Origin: Grifola frondosa
Taxonomy: Eukaryota; Basidiomycota; Agaricomycetes; Polyporales; Grifolaceae
Reading direction: 5' to 3'
DNA: 64,000 nt
Assembly (NCBI GenBank): GCA_001683735.1
Contig: LUGG01000014.1
Location: 62,001-126,000 of the forward strand
Part shown: piece after piece, positions 1 through 10,731 of the stretch
Position numbering within the stretch: position 1 is the first letter of the stretch
Layout of the letters: each line of letters starts with the position of its first letter
Translations under genes and position numbers: made by a program
Notes under the pieces: model-generated
Seen by the model: the letters and a program-made list of their open reading frames with translations, nothing else
The model's database searches: none
Told to the model about the DNA's origin: nothing

Positions 1-243
1 CTCCTGCTCCTCCTCGACTTCCTGATCATCATCTTTGTCCTCTTCATCCGCAGGCCCCCCGCCGATCTCCTCCTCCTCCTCCTTGTCGTCCTCCTCAGGT
101 ACCGCGACGTGCTCCCTCATTGCGCGCGTCGATCGCGTCGTACGCTCCTGGGTGTGATTCTTCTCCATCGCGGGCCTGCGCGCAACGCCTGAATTCTCCT
201 TTTGCGAGTCGTCGGTGTTTTTGGATACGACCCTGCGCGCCAT
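1..243 (-). CDS. Acidic protein, N-terminal part only (runs off the window)
   Basis: The reading frame opens with MARRVVSKNTDDSQKEN at the ATG complementary to 241-243 and stays open to the window edge (81 codons seen). The first half is basic and Ser/Thr-rich. From about residue 45 it becomes a run of Glu and Asp, a low-complexity acidic tract that produces the CTC/CCT-rich sequence on the plus strand. A stop lies upstream in the same frame, so the ATG is a reasonable start. No domain is reached, so the function is unknown. A basic-then-acidic leader of this kind precedes the ATPase domain of some fungal Smc5 proteins, but that is only a guess; the sequence to the left would decide it. It is transcribed away from the ITPA-like gene, leaving about 290 bases as a shared promoter. 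Confidence 0.55.
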   Translation of the reverse strand, partial: MARRVVSKNTDDSQKENSGVARRPAMEKNHTQERTTRSTRAMREHVAVPEEDDKEEEEEIGGGPADEEDKDDDQEVEEEQE

Positions 244-530
244 CGTGGTGAGCACGCGTCGTTGGAACTGGAGGCGCCCGCGAAATGAGTTGACGCGTGC
301 CGGTCGCGCTTCAGTTCAGGGCAGGCTTTTTCGTTCGATATGGCATGCCGCTGCACGTTAGTTAGTTCAGTAACAATTATTTGAAACTCAGATTAATGAG
401 AACGAAAAGTAATAACAAAAGTTTAGTAGACCCTGTAGTGACTCGTCTGCTCCGGTTTCATTTGTGCCATGCAGCCACCACCCAGCCGTTTGCACTCTCC
501 AACTGACAGCTCAGAAGCTTCTTGATCATC

Positions 531-1376
531 ATGGCCTCACATAAACTCAGTGAGTCCCAATGCACACCGCAGCGCCCCCCCCCCCCCACTGACACCCGTC
601 CGCCCTAGCATTCGTGACCGGAAACGCGAACAAGCTGCGCGAGGTGCGCGCGATCCTCTCCGAGTCGCACATTGAGCTCAACTCGCAGGACCTCGACAGC
701 AAGTACACGCTCCAAGTCCTCCCCACTGCGCACGCACGCTGATACCCCTCCCACCAATCTAGTTCCCGAGGTGCAGGGTAGCACCCGTGAGGTCGCGATC
801 GCGAAGTGCCGCCGTGCGGCGGAACTCCTGGGTGGACCATGTATCACTGAGGACACCGCGCTCTGCTTCGAGGCGCTCAATGGTCTTCCTGGACCATATA
901 TCAAGTACTTCTTGAAGGACTTGGGCCACGAAGGTGCGTCAGCCCGTTATCTCAGCGTCTTTGGGGACCCAACCGCTGTCATGGCCGAAGCTCTACGCTC
1001 ATACCGCTTTGAACAGGTCTGAACAAGCTCTTAGTCGGCTTCCCGACCACCGCCGCCTGGGCGCTGTGCACCTTCGCTTACAGCGCCGGGCCCGGCACGG
1101 AACCCATCCTTTTCGAGGGACGCACTGACGGACATATCGTTCCTGCACGAGGCGATGGCAAGTTCGGCTGGGATCCGGTTTTCGAGGCGGAGGACACGGG
1201 AAAGACGTCAGTGGTCGCCTAGTTTGCATTATCCGCATTATCGCGACGTCTGACTGGTTGACTCGGACTGCAGGTACGCGGAGATGGAGCCTGCGCAGAA
1301 AAACAAGATCTCCCACAGGTACCGCGCGCTGGACAAACTGCAAGCATATTTGCGTACTCTGGATTCACAGGCGTAA
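531..1376 (+). CDS. HAM1: Inosine triphosphate pyrophosphatase (HAM1/ITPA family)
   Basis: Five exons (531-549, 609-698, 763-933, 1017-1206, 1274-1376) give a 190-residue protein, the usual length of the family. It hydrolyses non-canonical purine nucleotides (ITP, XTP, dITP) to the monophosphate, cleaning the nucleotide pool in the cytosol. Visible signatures are the N-terminal [12 protein letters not shown] loop, LDIPEVQG after the second junction, [19 protein letters not shown] (the substrate and metal site), [10 protein letters not shown], and the C-terminal [11 protein letters not shown]. All four splice junctions restore conserved sequence. The second intron (699-762) begins with GC rather than GT, which the LDIPEVQG junction requires. 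The first intron carries a run of 13 C (575-587). The gene converges on the thioesterase gene. Identification is secure. Confidence 0.95.
575..587 (+). repeat. Poly-C run (13 C) in the first ITPA intron
   Basis: Thirteen consecutive C lie between the splice donor at 550 and the acceptor at 607-608. Homopolymers like this are prone to length error in sequencing; here it is intronic and harmless to the frame. Confidence 0.9.
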
Positions 1377-1497
1377 CGATGCATTGGTGATCGGGTAGAT
1401 TATGTACACGAGGTATAGAAGGGGGCACCCCTGGAGAGCGGGTGCGGGACAAGCAGGTGATGATACATTGCAAGAAACTGTTTCAAACGTTGCTATG

Positions 1498-2337
1498 CTA
1501 TAGTTTGGCCTGAGTCGCCTTGTCCACCTTGCGCGACGCCTTATTCGACGACAATGTGGCGACCGGAACAATGAGGTGTGTCCCCGAGATGAGTAACCGC
1601 GTTGTTTTCTTGTCATAGACCTGCCGCCGGGAACTGTTTGAATACGATGCATTCGCGGCAATGAGCAAACTCTTACCTCACAGCGGGCGGCCGATACCCT
1701 GCTCCCAATGGACAGGGTTGTGCTCACTATCTTGAGCTCGGTGCCGCTTCGCGGCAATACATCGCATCAGAAGGAGAGTGGCAGAGAAGCGTGATGGAAG
1801 AAACTCACAGGCGAGCGGGAGCATGCCAGGCTAGGTTCAGCGACGTTGACACCCCAGAAACATCGATGCCCGTTACAAACGAGAGTGTAAAGAGAGAAGT
1901 GAACGTGGCTCTACGTCATGTACGCGGTTAAAAAAGTCTTTGAGCGAGTGCTTATACCACCACGTACATGTCCACGAAATGCGCAGCGCAGCCTCCGCGA
2001 GACCGCCGTGTACATTGAGCATGTCTACATGTTAGCCGTTCAAGTATCATTATCATCATTCTTCTTCCCCACACAGGCCGGATCATCGCTGAGATAGACG
2101 ATCTTGCTCACCTTCGTCGACCGTAATCTCACAAATGGTTTGGCCCTCCAGTGCCTGCCGTCTGCCGCCCCTCTCAGCCTCACTGAGCTCCACGCCTACC
2201 GAACCCATCCCGACTGTCCGAACCCACATCTCCGCCAGTTTGAGGCCCTTCGTTTCCTTATGTCCGAAGACCCTGCTGCCGGGGTGATGGGCCACGTGGT
2301 AGGCTAGTATATTGGCCGACAGCCTCTTTTCTTCCAT
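1498..2337 (-). CDS. Hotdog-fold thioesterase (PaaI/4HBT superfamily)
   Basis: Five exons read on the minus strand (2337-2112, 2024-1964, 1910-1809, 1746-1677, 1620-1498) join in phase to a 193-residue protein. The hotdog pattern is clear: CEITVDEDMLNVHGG, then TGIDVSGVSTSLNLAWHAPA, LGTELKIVSTTLSIGSR, and RLLISGTHLIVP, as in acyl-CoA thioesterases of the ACOT13/PaaI type, which cleave acyl-CoA thioesters. The His-Gly-Gly motif is present. The next residues in the spliced frame (LAEAALRISW) do not fit the family, while another frame of the same exon reads GGCAAHFVDM, which does; a pair of indels or an unusual splice is likely there. The start is the ATG at 2337, the first after an in-frame stretch without homology. 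The substrate cannot be told. It is divergent from the kinase gene. Confidence 0.7.
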
Positions 2338-2926
2338 CGTAACATTTCCCTTGATCGCAGAGGATCGTCGTTGGGAGACGGGGCGGGAGGGAAAGCGCGG
2401 ACACGGGTGAGGAAACCATCGGATACGGTTGTCGGCGAGAGGGTTCAACGTTCAGATTCGAGTTGACTCCCGAGTAGCAGCAGCAGCGATGCAGATCCCT
2501 GACAGCGCCAAGTCACGCTGATATTCACGCATGCAGTGCCATGTCGACGTTCGCAGCGAGCTCGTCGCATCGCCCGACGATGGTGGACAGGGGTGAGTGA
2601 GCTTGAATTGAATCCGCGAGGCCCGCTGACGAAGGGTTGGTCAGAAATGCAATAGTCATTTGGTAGTCATCATGCATATGACCGAAAATGGCGACGGACT
2701 CGGATGAGCGCATGTGTGGCTCTGTGCTGCGGCTTCCGCTCTGTCCGCAGGCCGCTTTCGTGACTCGGGCGCGGACACGTTAGCAGCCAAGTCCCATATC
2801 CTCATCCGACTCTGCGTATTATAAAGTCTGCCGACATGCTGCACTCAAGACCTCCACAAATCCGCAGAGTCCCGCCATCCACCAACCACACACTGACACT
2901 CTCCACGCATCTCATATCATCTCGCC
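2338..2926. promoter_or_regulatory. Intergenic region between divergent thioesterase and kinase genes
   Basis: About 590 bases between two start codons facing away from each other. The last 100 bases before the kinase ATG are C-rich with ACACTGACACTC-like pyrimidine stretches, common near fungal transcription starts. I see no convincing gene or TATA box here; short ORFs on the minus strand lack homology. Confidence 0.4.
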
Positions 2927-4309
2927 ATGGTGCAAATGAGCGCTATCCTCCCTAACCTTCTGGGCTTCACTATCACCCAAGGAAGCTTCCACTTGCGTCT
3001 GCGGAAGGTCCTTGGTCAGGGCGCCTATGGCGTCGTATATCTCGCAGAGGACATCTCTTCGTCCTCGCGCAAGGAGCCCTCGCACTACGCGGTCAAGTGT
3101 CTTCTCAAACACCCCGCCGGCTCTGAATATGCCCGCCAGCAGGCCCGCGAGATCGCCTATCACTTGGCCCTCTCCCATCACCCCAACGTCGTCACGCTCC
3201 ATTGCGTGATCGAAGAGGAATTCTACACCTTTCTCGTCATGGACTATTGCCCTGGTGGCGATCTGTTCAACACCATCATCGAGCGTGCACACTTTGTCGA
3301 CAACGACGCTGCCGTCAAGAACATGTTCCTCCAGCTCCTCGACGCCGTGCAGACCGCGCACGATCTCAATATCTACCATCGTGATCTGAAGCCCGAGAAC
3401 ATCCTTTGCTCGGCAGACGACGAGCACCTCTACTTGTCTGACTTTGGGCTGGCCACAAAGTCCAAGTTGAGTAACGGCTTCGGCTGCGGAAGCTCCTTCT
3501 ATATGAGTCCAGGTCAGTACTCTCACTATGCACTATCTTCGCATGTACTGACATACTATCTCCCCACAGAATGTATCGGCGTGTTCTCAACGAAGAAGCC
3601 ATACTCCACCGCCAGTCCGACATCTGGGCACTGGGCATCATCCTCACCAACATGATTACCGGCCGGAACCCGTGGCACGTCGCGTCCCCGCGCGACGACC
3701 AGGGCTTCCGCTCCTTCCTGCACGAGCGCGCGCCGTACCTCCAGCGCATGCTCCCCATGTCGCGCGGCGCGAGCGAGATCCTCGCGCGCATCTTCGAGCC
3801 CCGCCCCGAGCGCCGCATCACCATCAACCAGCTGCGCGCCGCGATCCGCGCGCTCGACACCTTCTTCCCCGCCCCCGTCCCCCGCACACCCCGTGTTCGA
3901 CGCGCCCGAAGAGGAGTCCGACATCGTCGACTGCGCGCGCCCGCCGAACCCGCAGGGCATGAGCAGGGAGTTCTGGGACGCGGACACGCTCACCGCCGAA
4001 GCGAGCACGTTCGTCAACGCGGCCCCCGACACGCGCGCGGACGCCGACGAGTGGGCCGCCGCGTCCATGCCGCCCATCTCCGACTCCGCGTCCAGCTCGG
4101 ACGCGGAGAGCGCGGGGCCTGTCACGCCCACGACGATCGCGCATGATCCCGCTACACTTGTGCCGGATGAGTTCGCCCTGGAGGAGGAGTGTGACATCAC
4201 GTCTGCGCAGCCGCCCGCGCGGTTGTCGGTGTCGCTTCAGGGCAAGAAGCTGCCGAAGACGGTGCAGCGGCTCGTCAGTGCGGTGCAGAGAATCAAGATT
4301 CGCGCGTAG
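2927..4309 (+). CDS. Serine/threonine protein kinase (Ran1/Pat1-like), frame interrupted
   Basis: A kinase domain starts about 30 residues in: glycine loop GQGAYGVVYLAE, the ATP lysine in YAVKCLL, the hinge MDYCPGGDLF, the catalytic loop YHRDLKPENIL, the DFG in LSDFGLA, and YMSPE completed across an intron (about 3,512-3,570). Subdomain IX, SDIWALGIILTNMITGRNPWH, lies one frame away from the upstream ECIG. The change falls near 3,606-3,613, where one base seems missing between YST and RQSDIW. A second change near 3,870-3,890, in a C-rich run, returns to the first frame and leads into an acidic tail beginning VFDAPEEESDIVD and ending KTVQRLVSAVQRIKIRA. Both halves look functional, so sequence error is likelier than gene loss. 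A weaker alternative donor (GTACTC) would avoid the first shift but lose the SPE motif. Kinases of this type regulate nutrient response and differentiation; the substrate is unknown. Confidence 0.75.
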
Positions 4310-4658
4310 AGGGAAAGGGAGAGATACCCAAAAGTGGGCGTGGCTGCTGGACACTCATGCACACGGACTATGAAACAAGAATGAATGATGTTGTATTATT
4401 AGTATCGTACGGACGGACATGCGGACATTGCCAATAATCTGCTTCAGAACGCTCCACCCATTGTGTGATTTGTGTGACACCATCCATCAAAGTTTGAGAA
4501 TGTAACACGGAAATTTTGAAGCTCTGCAGTCTAAAGTTTTATCTTTTGAGTAAGTTCAGCCAGTCGATCGTCGCATAATGGTTTGTATGTTAGATTCACT
4601 GAAGGTAAGTATGTATAATACACGCATCGCGACAGAACTGCAAATAGCCTCAGGCGAA
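4310..4658. other. Intergenic, convergent 3' ends
   Basis: About 350 bases between the ends of the kinase and sugar-transporter genes, A+T-rich, presumably holding both 3' untranslated regions. Nothing else recognised. Confidence 0.4.
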
Positions 4659-6959
4659 TCATTTCTTGCTGTCCTCGAAATGGAGCGCGCTCTCCTTGTC
4701 CTCGTCCGACTTCGGGGTAACAGGCAACTGACCGTCTTGCATCTCCTCCTCGATCCGCTTCTGCTGCTCCTTGCGCATCTTCTCGCCCTCGAACACTGCA
4801 GCGCATATCAGCACGGTATACCCCATTCTGAGACGAACACAACTTACAGAACGCGAGCTCCTCCAGGGTGCGGTTTGACGTCTCCGGGAACAAAAAGTAC
4901 ACGAACACGACCTCGAAGAGCAGGAACACGCAATAACTGATATAGTACTTCCAGCCTGCACACACAACACGTCATGTCGCACAGCACACAAGAGAAGAAT
5001 GCATCCGCAGCACTCACCAGCGTTCGCGATGCCGATCGGGTTCACGAACTGATTAAAGAACCCAGCGGCGCGACCCCACCACTGGAACACAGAGATGCCC
5101 TTCGCGCGCGCGTGGTACGGGAACAGCTCCACCAGGTATGCTGCGAACAGACTGCGTCAGCATGTGCTACAGGAACTGCGGGCGGTACTCGCTGTATGTC
5201 AAGGCGTTGTAACCGATGTTGTACGCGGGGCTGTAGAGGAAGATGAATCTGCGGCACGACGGTGGTCAGCATGATCTCTCGGGTAGATGGGAGCGAAGAA
5301 CACGCACGCGATGACGGCGCGCGAGGCTGCTTGGCTGTTGTCGAGCGCGTACCGCGCGCTCGCGATTGTCCACCCTGTGAAGATCAGGACCAGAGAAATG
5401 GTGCACGTCTGCCCACGAAGATACTCTCAATGTCAAAAGAGATATAGGAGATGGAGAAGCGCACCAGGTATGCAGCACGGCGTGGGATTTTTGAGATGGT
5501 CAACGCTAAGGTGGTTCCGTTGACGAATCCCCAGCAGGTCATCGCCAAGTTGATCAGGTTCTTCGTGCGGTCGTCATGTATGCCGACGTTGTCCAGTATA
5601 CGTGCCAGGAAATATCTGAGATTTCATTGAGTCCACGTACAGAGGTTCGATATATATGGCACATACGACGTGAGCCCGTTGCCGCTCCATTGGGTAGCAA
5701 GGCCAAGGAACGAACAAATCAGAATTCGTTTGCGCATGCCTACGAACGTCCAGTTCAAACCAACAAAAACGCCAGTAATCAAATGTACGCACCGGGAGTA
5801 GACACGAGTTGCCTCCAGCTCGTATTTGAGTTCTCTCGCTCCAGCTCGAGGGTCTTCTCGATTTCCGCGAACCTGCGACATCCAACTAAGGTCCGCATTG
5901 GCTATATGCGCGGGAAGATATCCTCACTCTAGTTTTACAAACTCTGAGTTCAGGTCTCCCTCGGCGTGGTACTTGGCCAATACCGTATACGCCTCTTCCC
6001 CCCGACCCTTAGAGATCAGCCATCTGAAGGGAAATTCAATCATCAACAAACATTTAGTAATTTAAGAGCGCGACAGTACCTTGGCGACTCAGGGAGGAAC
6101 CAGATAAAGGTGATTTGCAGCAAGCTCGGAATGACCTGAAGCACCGAAGGAATTCGCCATCCCCAATTGTTCGGCATTGTGAACGTGCCGAGTGTCACTC
6201 CAGCCGCAACGATGGCGCCTGAAAACAGTGCATCAATATTGTGCAACACCGCGAGGAATATTCGCACTGACCGATGAACCAGGATGCATTGAACAGCGAT
6301 CCCATGCGTGCACGTTCCTTCGGGTACGCGAGTTCACCGATCATAGATGAAGCGGCCACGATTGCGAAGGGATGCCGAAGCCGAGGAGGAAGCGTGCGAT
6401 CACAAACATCGCGACTGGGACCAGAGAACATTTCAGCAGCGAAACTTATTTAGTGGGACAACGGGTGCTTACAGTCCTGAGATGCAGCTTGCAGGATGGC
6501 GCCGATGATCATGATGATGCTGCCGAAGATAATCGCCCATCGCCGACCGAATCTGTCTGTGACGAAAGGGACGAATGGCAGAGAGCATATCGATCCCAGT
6601 GAGTATAAGGCAGATAGCAAGCCAAGAATAGTGGAGCGTGGATTGTTGAAGACTTCGCAGAATTCAGTATACTTGCAGAAAATTAGCAAATACGCATACA
6701 CGCATCCCAAGTTGGTACAGCTTGCAAGCCGTTTATCATGGAGGAGTCGAACCTAGCGCATACATCCGGTCAAGGAAGTGAAATTAATGGATGACACATA
6801 TAATTTGGAAACATACCCGCTCGTCATCTCAATGCCGATACAAGTCGGAAACATGAGTATATAGAGCAGACGCAGATTCCGTTTCTTGTACCACGGAACC
6901 TTGTCCTCTGCGACGAGGCGCGTGATCAACGTGTCAGGATGACCACCACCGATAGCCAT
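4659..6959 (-). CDS. MFS sugar transporter (hexose/lactose permease type)
   Basis: A twelve-helix major facilitator transporter of the sugar porter family, in the plasma membrane, importing a sugar with protons. From the ATG at 6959 it reads MAIGGGHPDTL, then PTCIGIEMTSG, FDSSMINGLQAVPTWDAFF, VPFVTDRFGRRWAIIFGS (the helix 2-3 loop with the RxGRR motif), FLPESPR, FLGLATQWSGNGLTSY, LVELFPYHARAKGISVFQWWG and the PETSNRTLEEL signature at the end of helix 12. The tail EKMRKEQQKRIEEEMQDGQ is charged and cytosolic. It has many short introns. One frame change is needed near 6,362-6,371 (GFGIP followed by FAIVAASSMIGELAYP), where a base seems missing. The substrate is not predictable from sequence. 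It is divergent from the GST pair. Confidence 0.88.
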
Positions 6960-7742
6960 GGCGTCTCAAGGAGTGAGGGAAGGCGAGGGAGGCGCGAAAG
7001 CTGGAAGGCGATTCCGAACAGAATGGCAAATCCATTGAAAGAGGATAGCTGTCACATATAACCGTACAGGGTGCTCGGCATTTGAGCGACGATGCTATGA
7101 TTGCATGAGACCAAGAACACAGATATGATCCATGAAAACTCCGGACCCACTTCTTGCCATTCAATTCGAGACGAGACGATGGAGACAAATCTGCCATGAA
7201 AGACACGGGATATTGTGATCACCAGGCTCGATCTGCGATTGAATTCATGCATGTGGTCATGCAGTTTTTGCTATTCCTGTTCGTCGTAAGGAAGATCGCT
7301 TCGGAACCTGTTGAAGTCAGAGATAGAAGACCTGGGGGCCCCCACGACTAGTCAAGAGCTGTCACGGGAATCAGACTCGGAGAAAGATCGGTAGTGCATG
7401 GCAGAAACCCCACGGGGCGGCTAGTCCGCCAGCTTTTCCGAAGGACCGCTCAAACAGCATCTTCGGAAGACGTCTATGTCACACCTTATCAAGGCCTCCA
7501 TCAATTATGGGACTGTTCGCATTCCGTAGGGACCGATCTGATCCCGGGTGCTTGGCCGACGTTCATCTCAGCGACTGGTATGTGCTGCAGGAAGAATGAG
7601 GAATTTTCTATGCGGACTCACTTATATTTCCATCCAATGCCGACACGGTTTCTTGGATCTAACCGACGTGGGCTTCACACACACATCACGGTGTGAATGT
7701 ATGCTATTTTCAAGAATTGGGTGGAAGAGAAGTTTAAATTGC
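6960..7742. other. Intergenic upstream of the sugar transporter
   Basis: No coding sequence recognised. It probably holds the transporter promoter. Short ORFs in all frames have no conserved motifs. Confidence 0.35.
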
Positions 7743-8710
7743 CGGCAGGCACGGATGGATTCTAGCGGACCGAGGAAAAACACGAACATTTCCTCTGCAG
7801 GCAACGCCCGAGCCATTTTTTGGGAAAGTCCTCCAACTCGGAAGGTCCAGAGGATATACTGCTGTGAATGGCACCAGATTTCTTGCCAAAGTAGCTGGAT
7901 TCTAAACCTGAGGCATCGTTTAATTATCAGCTAGAAACCATCCCAGAGAATTGAAGTGCTGAATGCTTGATAAAAATTTCATGCATTTTTTGACTCGGAC
8001 CGCAAATCTGCAAGGTTCAAATCAGTCTCTCAGCCGCGACGGCCTGTGAGGATAGTTTGAGTCCATTAGTGGGAATCGAGACTCAAATATGTCGATGCAC
8101 CCACTGACTTAGGACGAGGTGTAAAGTAATATCTCCTGCATTACTCCGCTCAGAGCAGATGACGGACCATATGCACATACGAAGGGCTTGACAGTGGTTT
8201 TGTGGCAATAGCTGCGACAATTGTTGCCGCGAAACCCAACATCGATAACACCCAAGACTCGAAGTTTGTTGAGACCTGCGCGTCTTGTACGCTGCGTAAG
8301 CATGAATATGTCATTTCGCAGACATTGGTCAGCCCTGGTCAATTCTGCGTCGGCGCCATATGCTTGGAAGGGGCAATGAGCAGAACAAAATGACCACAAT
8401 TGGGTGCGAATTCATAAGCAAAAGCCAGTGACTCAGGATTGCAACATATAGTCGTCAGCGACAGACCGACTTAGGCGCCCATGCGTCCAACCAAGCTCAC
8501 GCGCCTAGTTGTATATACTCGAGTCCACTGACTTTGTACAGCTGCCTGGAGTAAAGAATAAATGTGAATATTAATCTGAACGGTTCACTAGTCGACAACG
8601 GGCGTTTTATAAAAACGTTGTTACTCATCTTAATGTCAGACTGCGCGCCCTTGGCTCTGGTGATAAAGTAAGAACTCTATCGCAACTTCTCGAACACCAC
8701 GCTCCCAATC

Positions 8711-8722
8711 ACTATATATACC
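8711..8722 (+). promoter_or_regulatory. TATA box of GST copy 1
   Basis: ACTATATATACC lies about 110 bases upstream of the GST start codon. The same sequence at the same distance precedes copy 2, so it was kept through the duplication. Confidence 0.6.
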
Positions 8723-8826
8723 ATGGCAATACGAGAACGTACGACACGCTCCCTGTTCCCTCCAACCCAGTTAGCTTTCACCCGCATCCTTTTTCTCCAA
8801 CTTCACTCCTCGTTAGACTATCAGTC

Positions 8827-9774
8827 ATGACGCACGGCAAAGCAGTTCACTCTCTATACCCATAAGGGAGGGCCCAATGGCTGGTCAGTGTCCTTCCATT
8901 GTCTGGCTTTCATATCGCTGACAACCACCTATCGTTCAGGAAGGTTGCCATCGTCCTCGAGGAGCTTGGTCTCACCTACCACAGTATCTACCTCGACTTC
9001 GCCAAGGGAGAGCAGAAGGGACCGGAGCACGTTAAGCTGAACCCAAACGGCCGCATCCCCACCATTATCGATCACAAGAACGGCGATTTTGTGGTTTGGT
9101 ACATTTTGCGCAGTCCCATGATGACGTTAGCTCACGCATCGTCACCAGGGAGTCCAACGCCATCATCGTATACCTAGTAGAAACATACGACAAGCAGAAC
9201 AAGATCTCTGTTTCCGACCCCAAGGAGAGGATCACGCAGCTGCAGTGGCTCTTCTTCCAAGCTTCCGGACAAGGGTGCGTCTGTCGTCTTACATGTGCCG
9301 CGACGACTACGACTAATCATGTATATAGTCCATACTTCGGCCAGGCGTTCTGGTTCAAGGCCTATCATGCCGAGAAGGTACCCAGTGCTATTGAGCGGTA
9401 CCAGAAGGAGACGCTTCGTGTGCTGGGCGTTCTTGAGAGCGTGCTCTCGAAGCAGGAGTGGCTGGTCGGCGGGAAGTTGACTGCCGCCGACCTAGCGTTC
9501 GTCACGTACGTGTCTGAGGTGCCCTTCGTATGCGGCAGAATGCTGACCGTGGACGCACGTATGAAGGTGGAATGGCAGCGCATTCGCTGCTATTTTGGTC
9601 GACTACCCCGGCTTCTCTCTCGAGAAAGACTTCCCTGCTGTCAAAGCGTGAGTGAACCCTTTCGTGAGAGATCGTTTTGAACGATGTTGATGATGGCCTG
9701 CATACAGCTGGCACGAGAAGATCGTCGCGCGCCCAGCGGTCGCCGCTGTGCTTGCCACCAAGGCTTCTATTTGA
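8827..9774 (+). pseudogene. Ure2p-like glutathione S-transferase, copy 1, first exon frameshifted
   Basis: Six exons parallel copy 2: 8827-8883, 8940-9098, 9149-9274, 9329-9505, 9567-9647, 9708-9774. The protein reads KVAIVLEELGLTYHSIYLDF, LNPNGRIPTIIDHKNGDF, ESNAIIVYLVETYDK, then the helical domain with GGKLTAADLAFVTWN and LVDYPGFSLEKDF. These enzymes conjugate or reduce substrates with glutathione in the cytosol. Against copy 2 the first exon has one extra A near 8,839-8,841 (GGCAAAGCAG versus GGAAAGCAG). This shifts the frame and ends translation after about 12 codons. Everything after exon 1 is intact and under coding constraint, so this may be a sequencing error or a very young pseudogene. 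Translation from an internal ATG would lose the first strand of the glutathione-binding domain. Confidence 0.8.
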
Positions 9775-10617
9775 TGTGGATGTGCCGTGTAACTGGAACT
9801 GCCGCCTCGATAGTCCAATGTATTACCATTCCGAATCCGCGATAAATATACGTGTTTTATCGTACCTGCTATGATTTTCGTAACTGTCGTCCAGAAGACG
9901 CGAACAGGAGAGTTGCCAAATTGGGCGACCGCGTTTATAAGATTTGTGACTGCAGATCTCAGTGCGCCATCCATAGACGCCAGACCAACTCTTTCTCTCT
10001 CTTCTTACCACCACTACGTCCAGGCAGGCACAGATGGATTATAGCGGACTGACGAACATTTACTAACATCCAAATGCTGCCGACTTTGAAGTTCGCAGAC
10101 ACCTGCACGTTGCCTGCGCGTCTTGTACCCTACATAAGCACGATATGTCATTTTGAAGACATTGGTCAGCCCCGGTTCAAATTTTCAGTCGGCGCCATAC
10201 ACTTGGAAGGTCATAGAGCAGAACATGACCCACAATTGGTGCGAATTCACAAGCAACAAGCTAGCGTGACGAGCTCAGGATTGCAACATATAGTCAGCGA
10301 CGTACCAAGTTAGTACAGTTTATAACACAGGTGCAAGAAGTTCGAAATGCGGTCAGTGTAAAGTCGCGTTAAACACGTCGATCGTGACTGTGACAACCCC
10401 CTCTCTATACCAGATGTTCTACCCTGGACCCGATAGGCTGGTCCGAGACTAGCTGAGAGGGGCCTCGCGACCACGCCTGGACCGGCTGCTCTGCGTGCCC
10501 CGCCTCAGGCTTCCTGAAAGCACGGAGTTTAGCGGCGTTGTTATTCATCTTCATGTCAGACTCCGCGCCATTAGCTAGTGGTGATGAAGTAACGATGCGA
10601 GCACGATCGCCACACAC

Positions 10618-10626
10618 TATATATAC
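10618..10626 (+). promoter_or_regulatory. TATA box of GST copy 2
   Basis: CTATATATACC-type element about 110 bases before the ATG, matching copy 1 in sequence and spacing. Confidence 0.6.
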
Positions 10627-10731
10627 CATGGCAGTACCAGAACGTACCACACTCTCACTCCCTCCAACAAACTTTCACTTGCATCGTTCTTTCTCCAAAA
10701 TCCTCGGTGACCTCTCGCTACACAATCAGTC

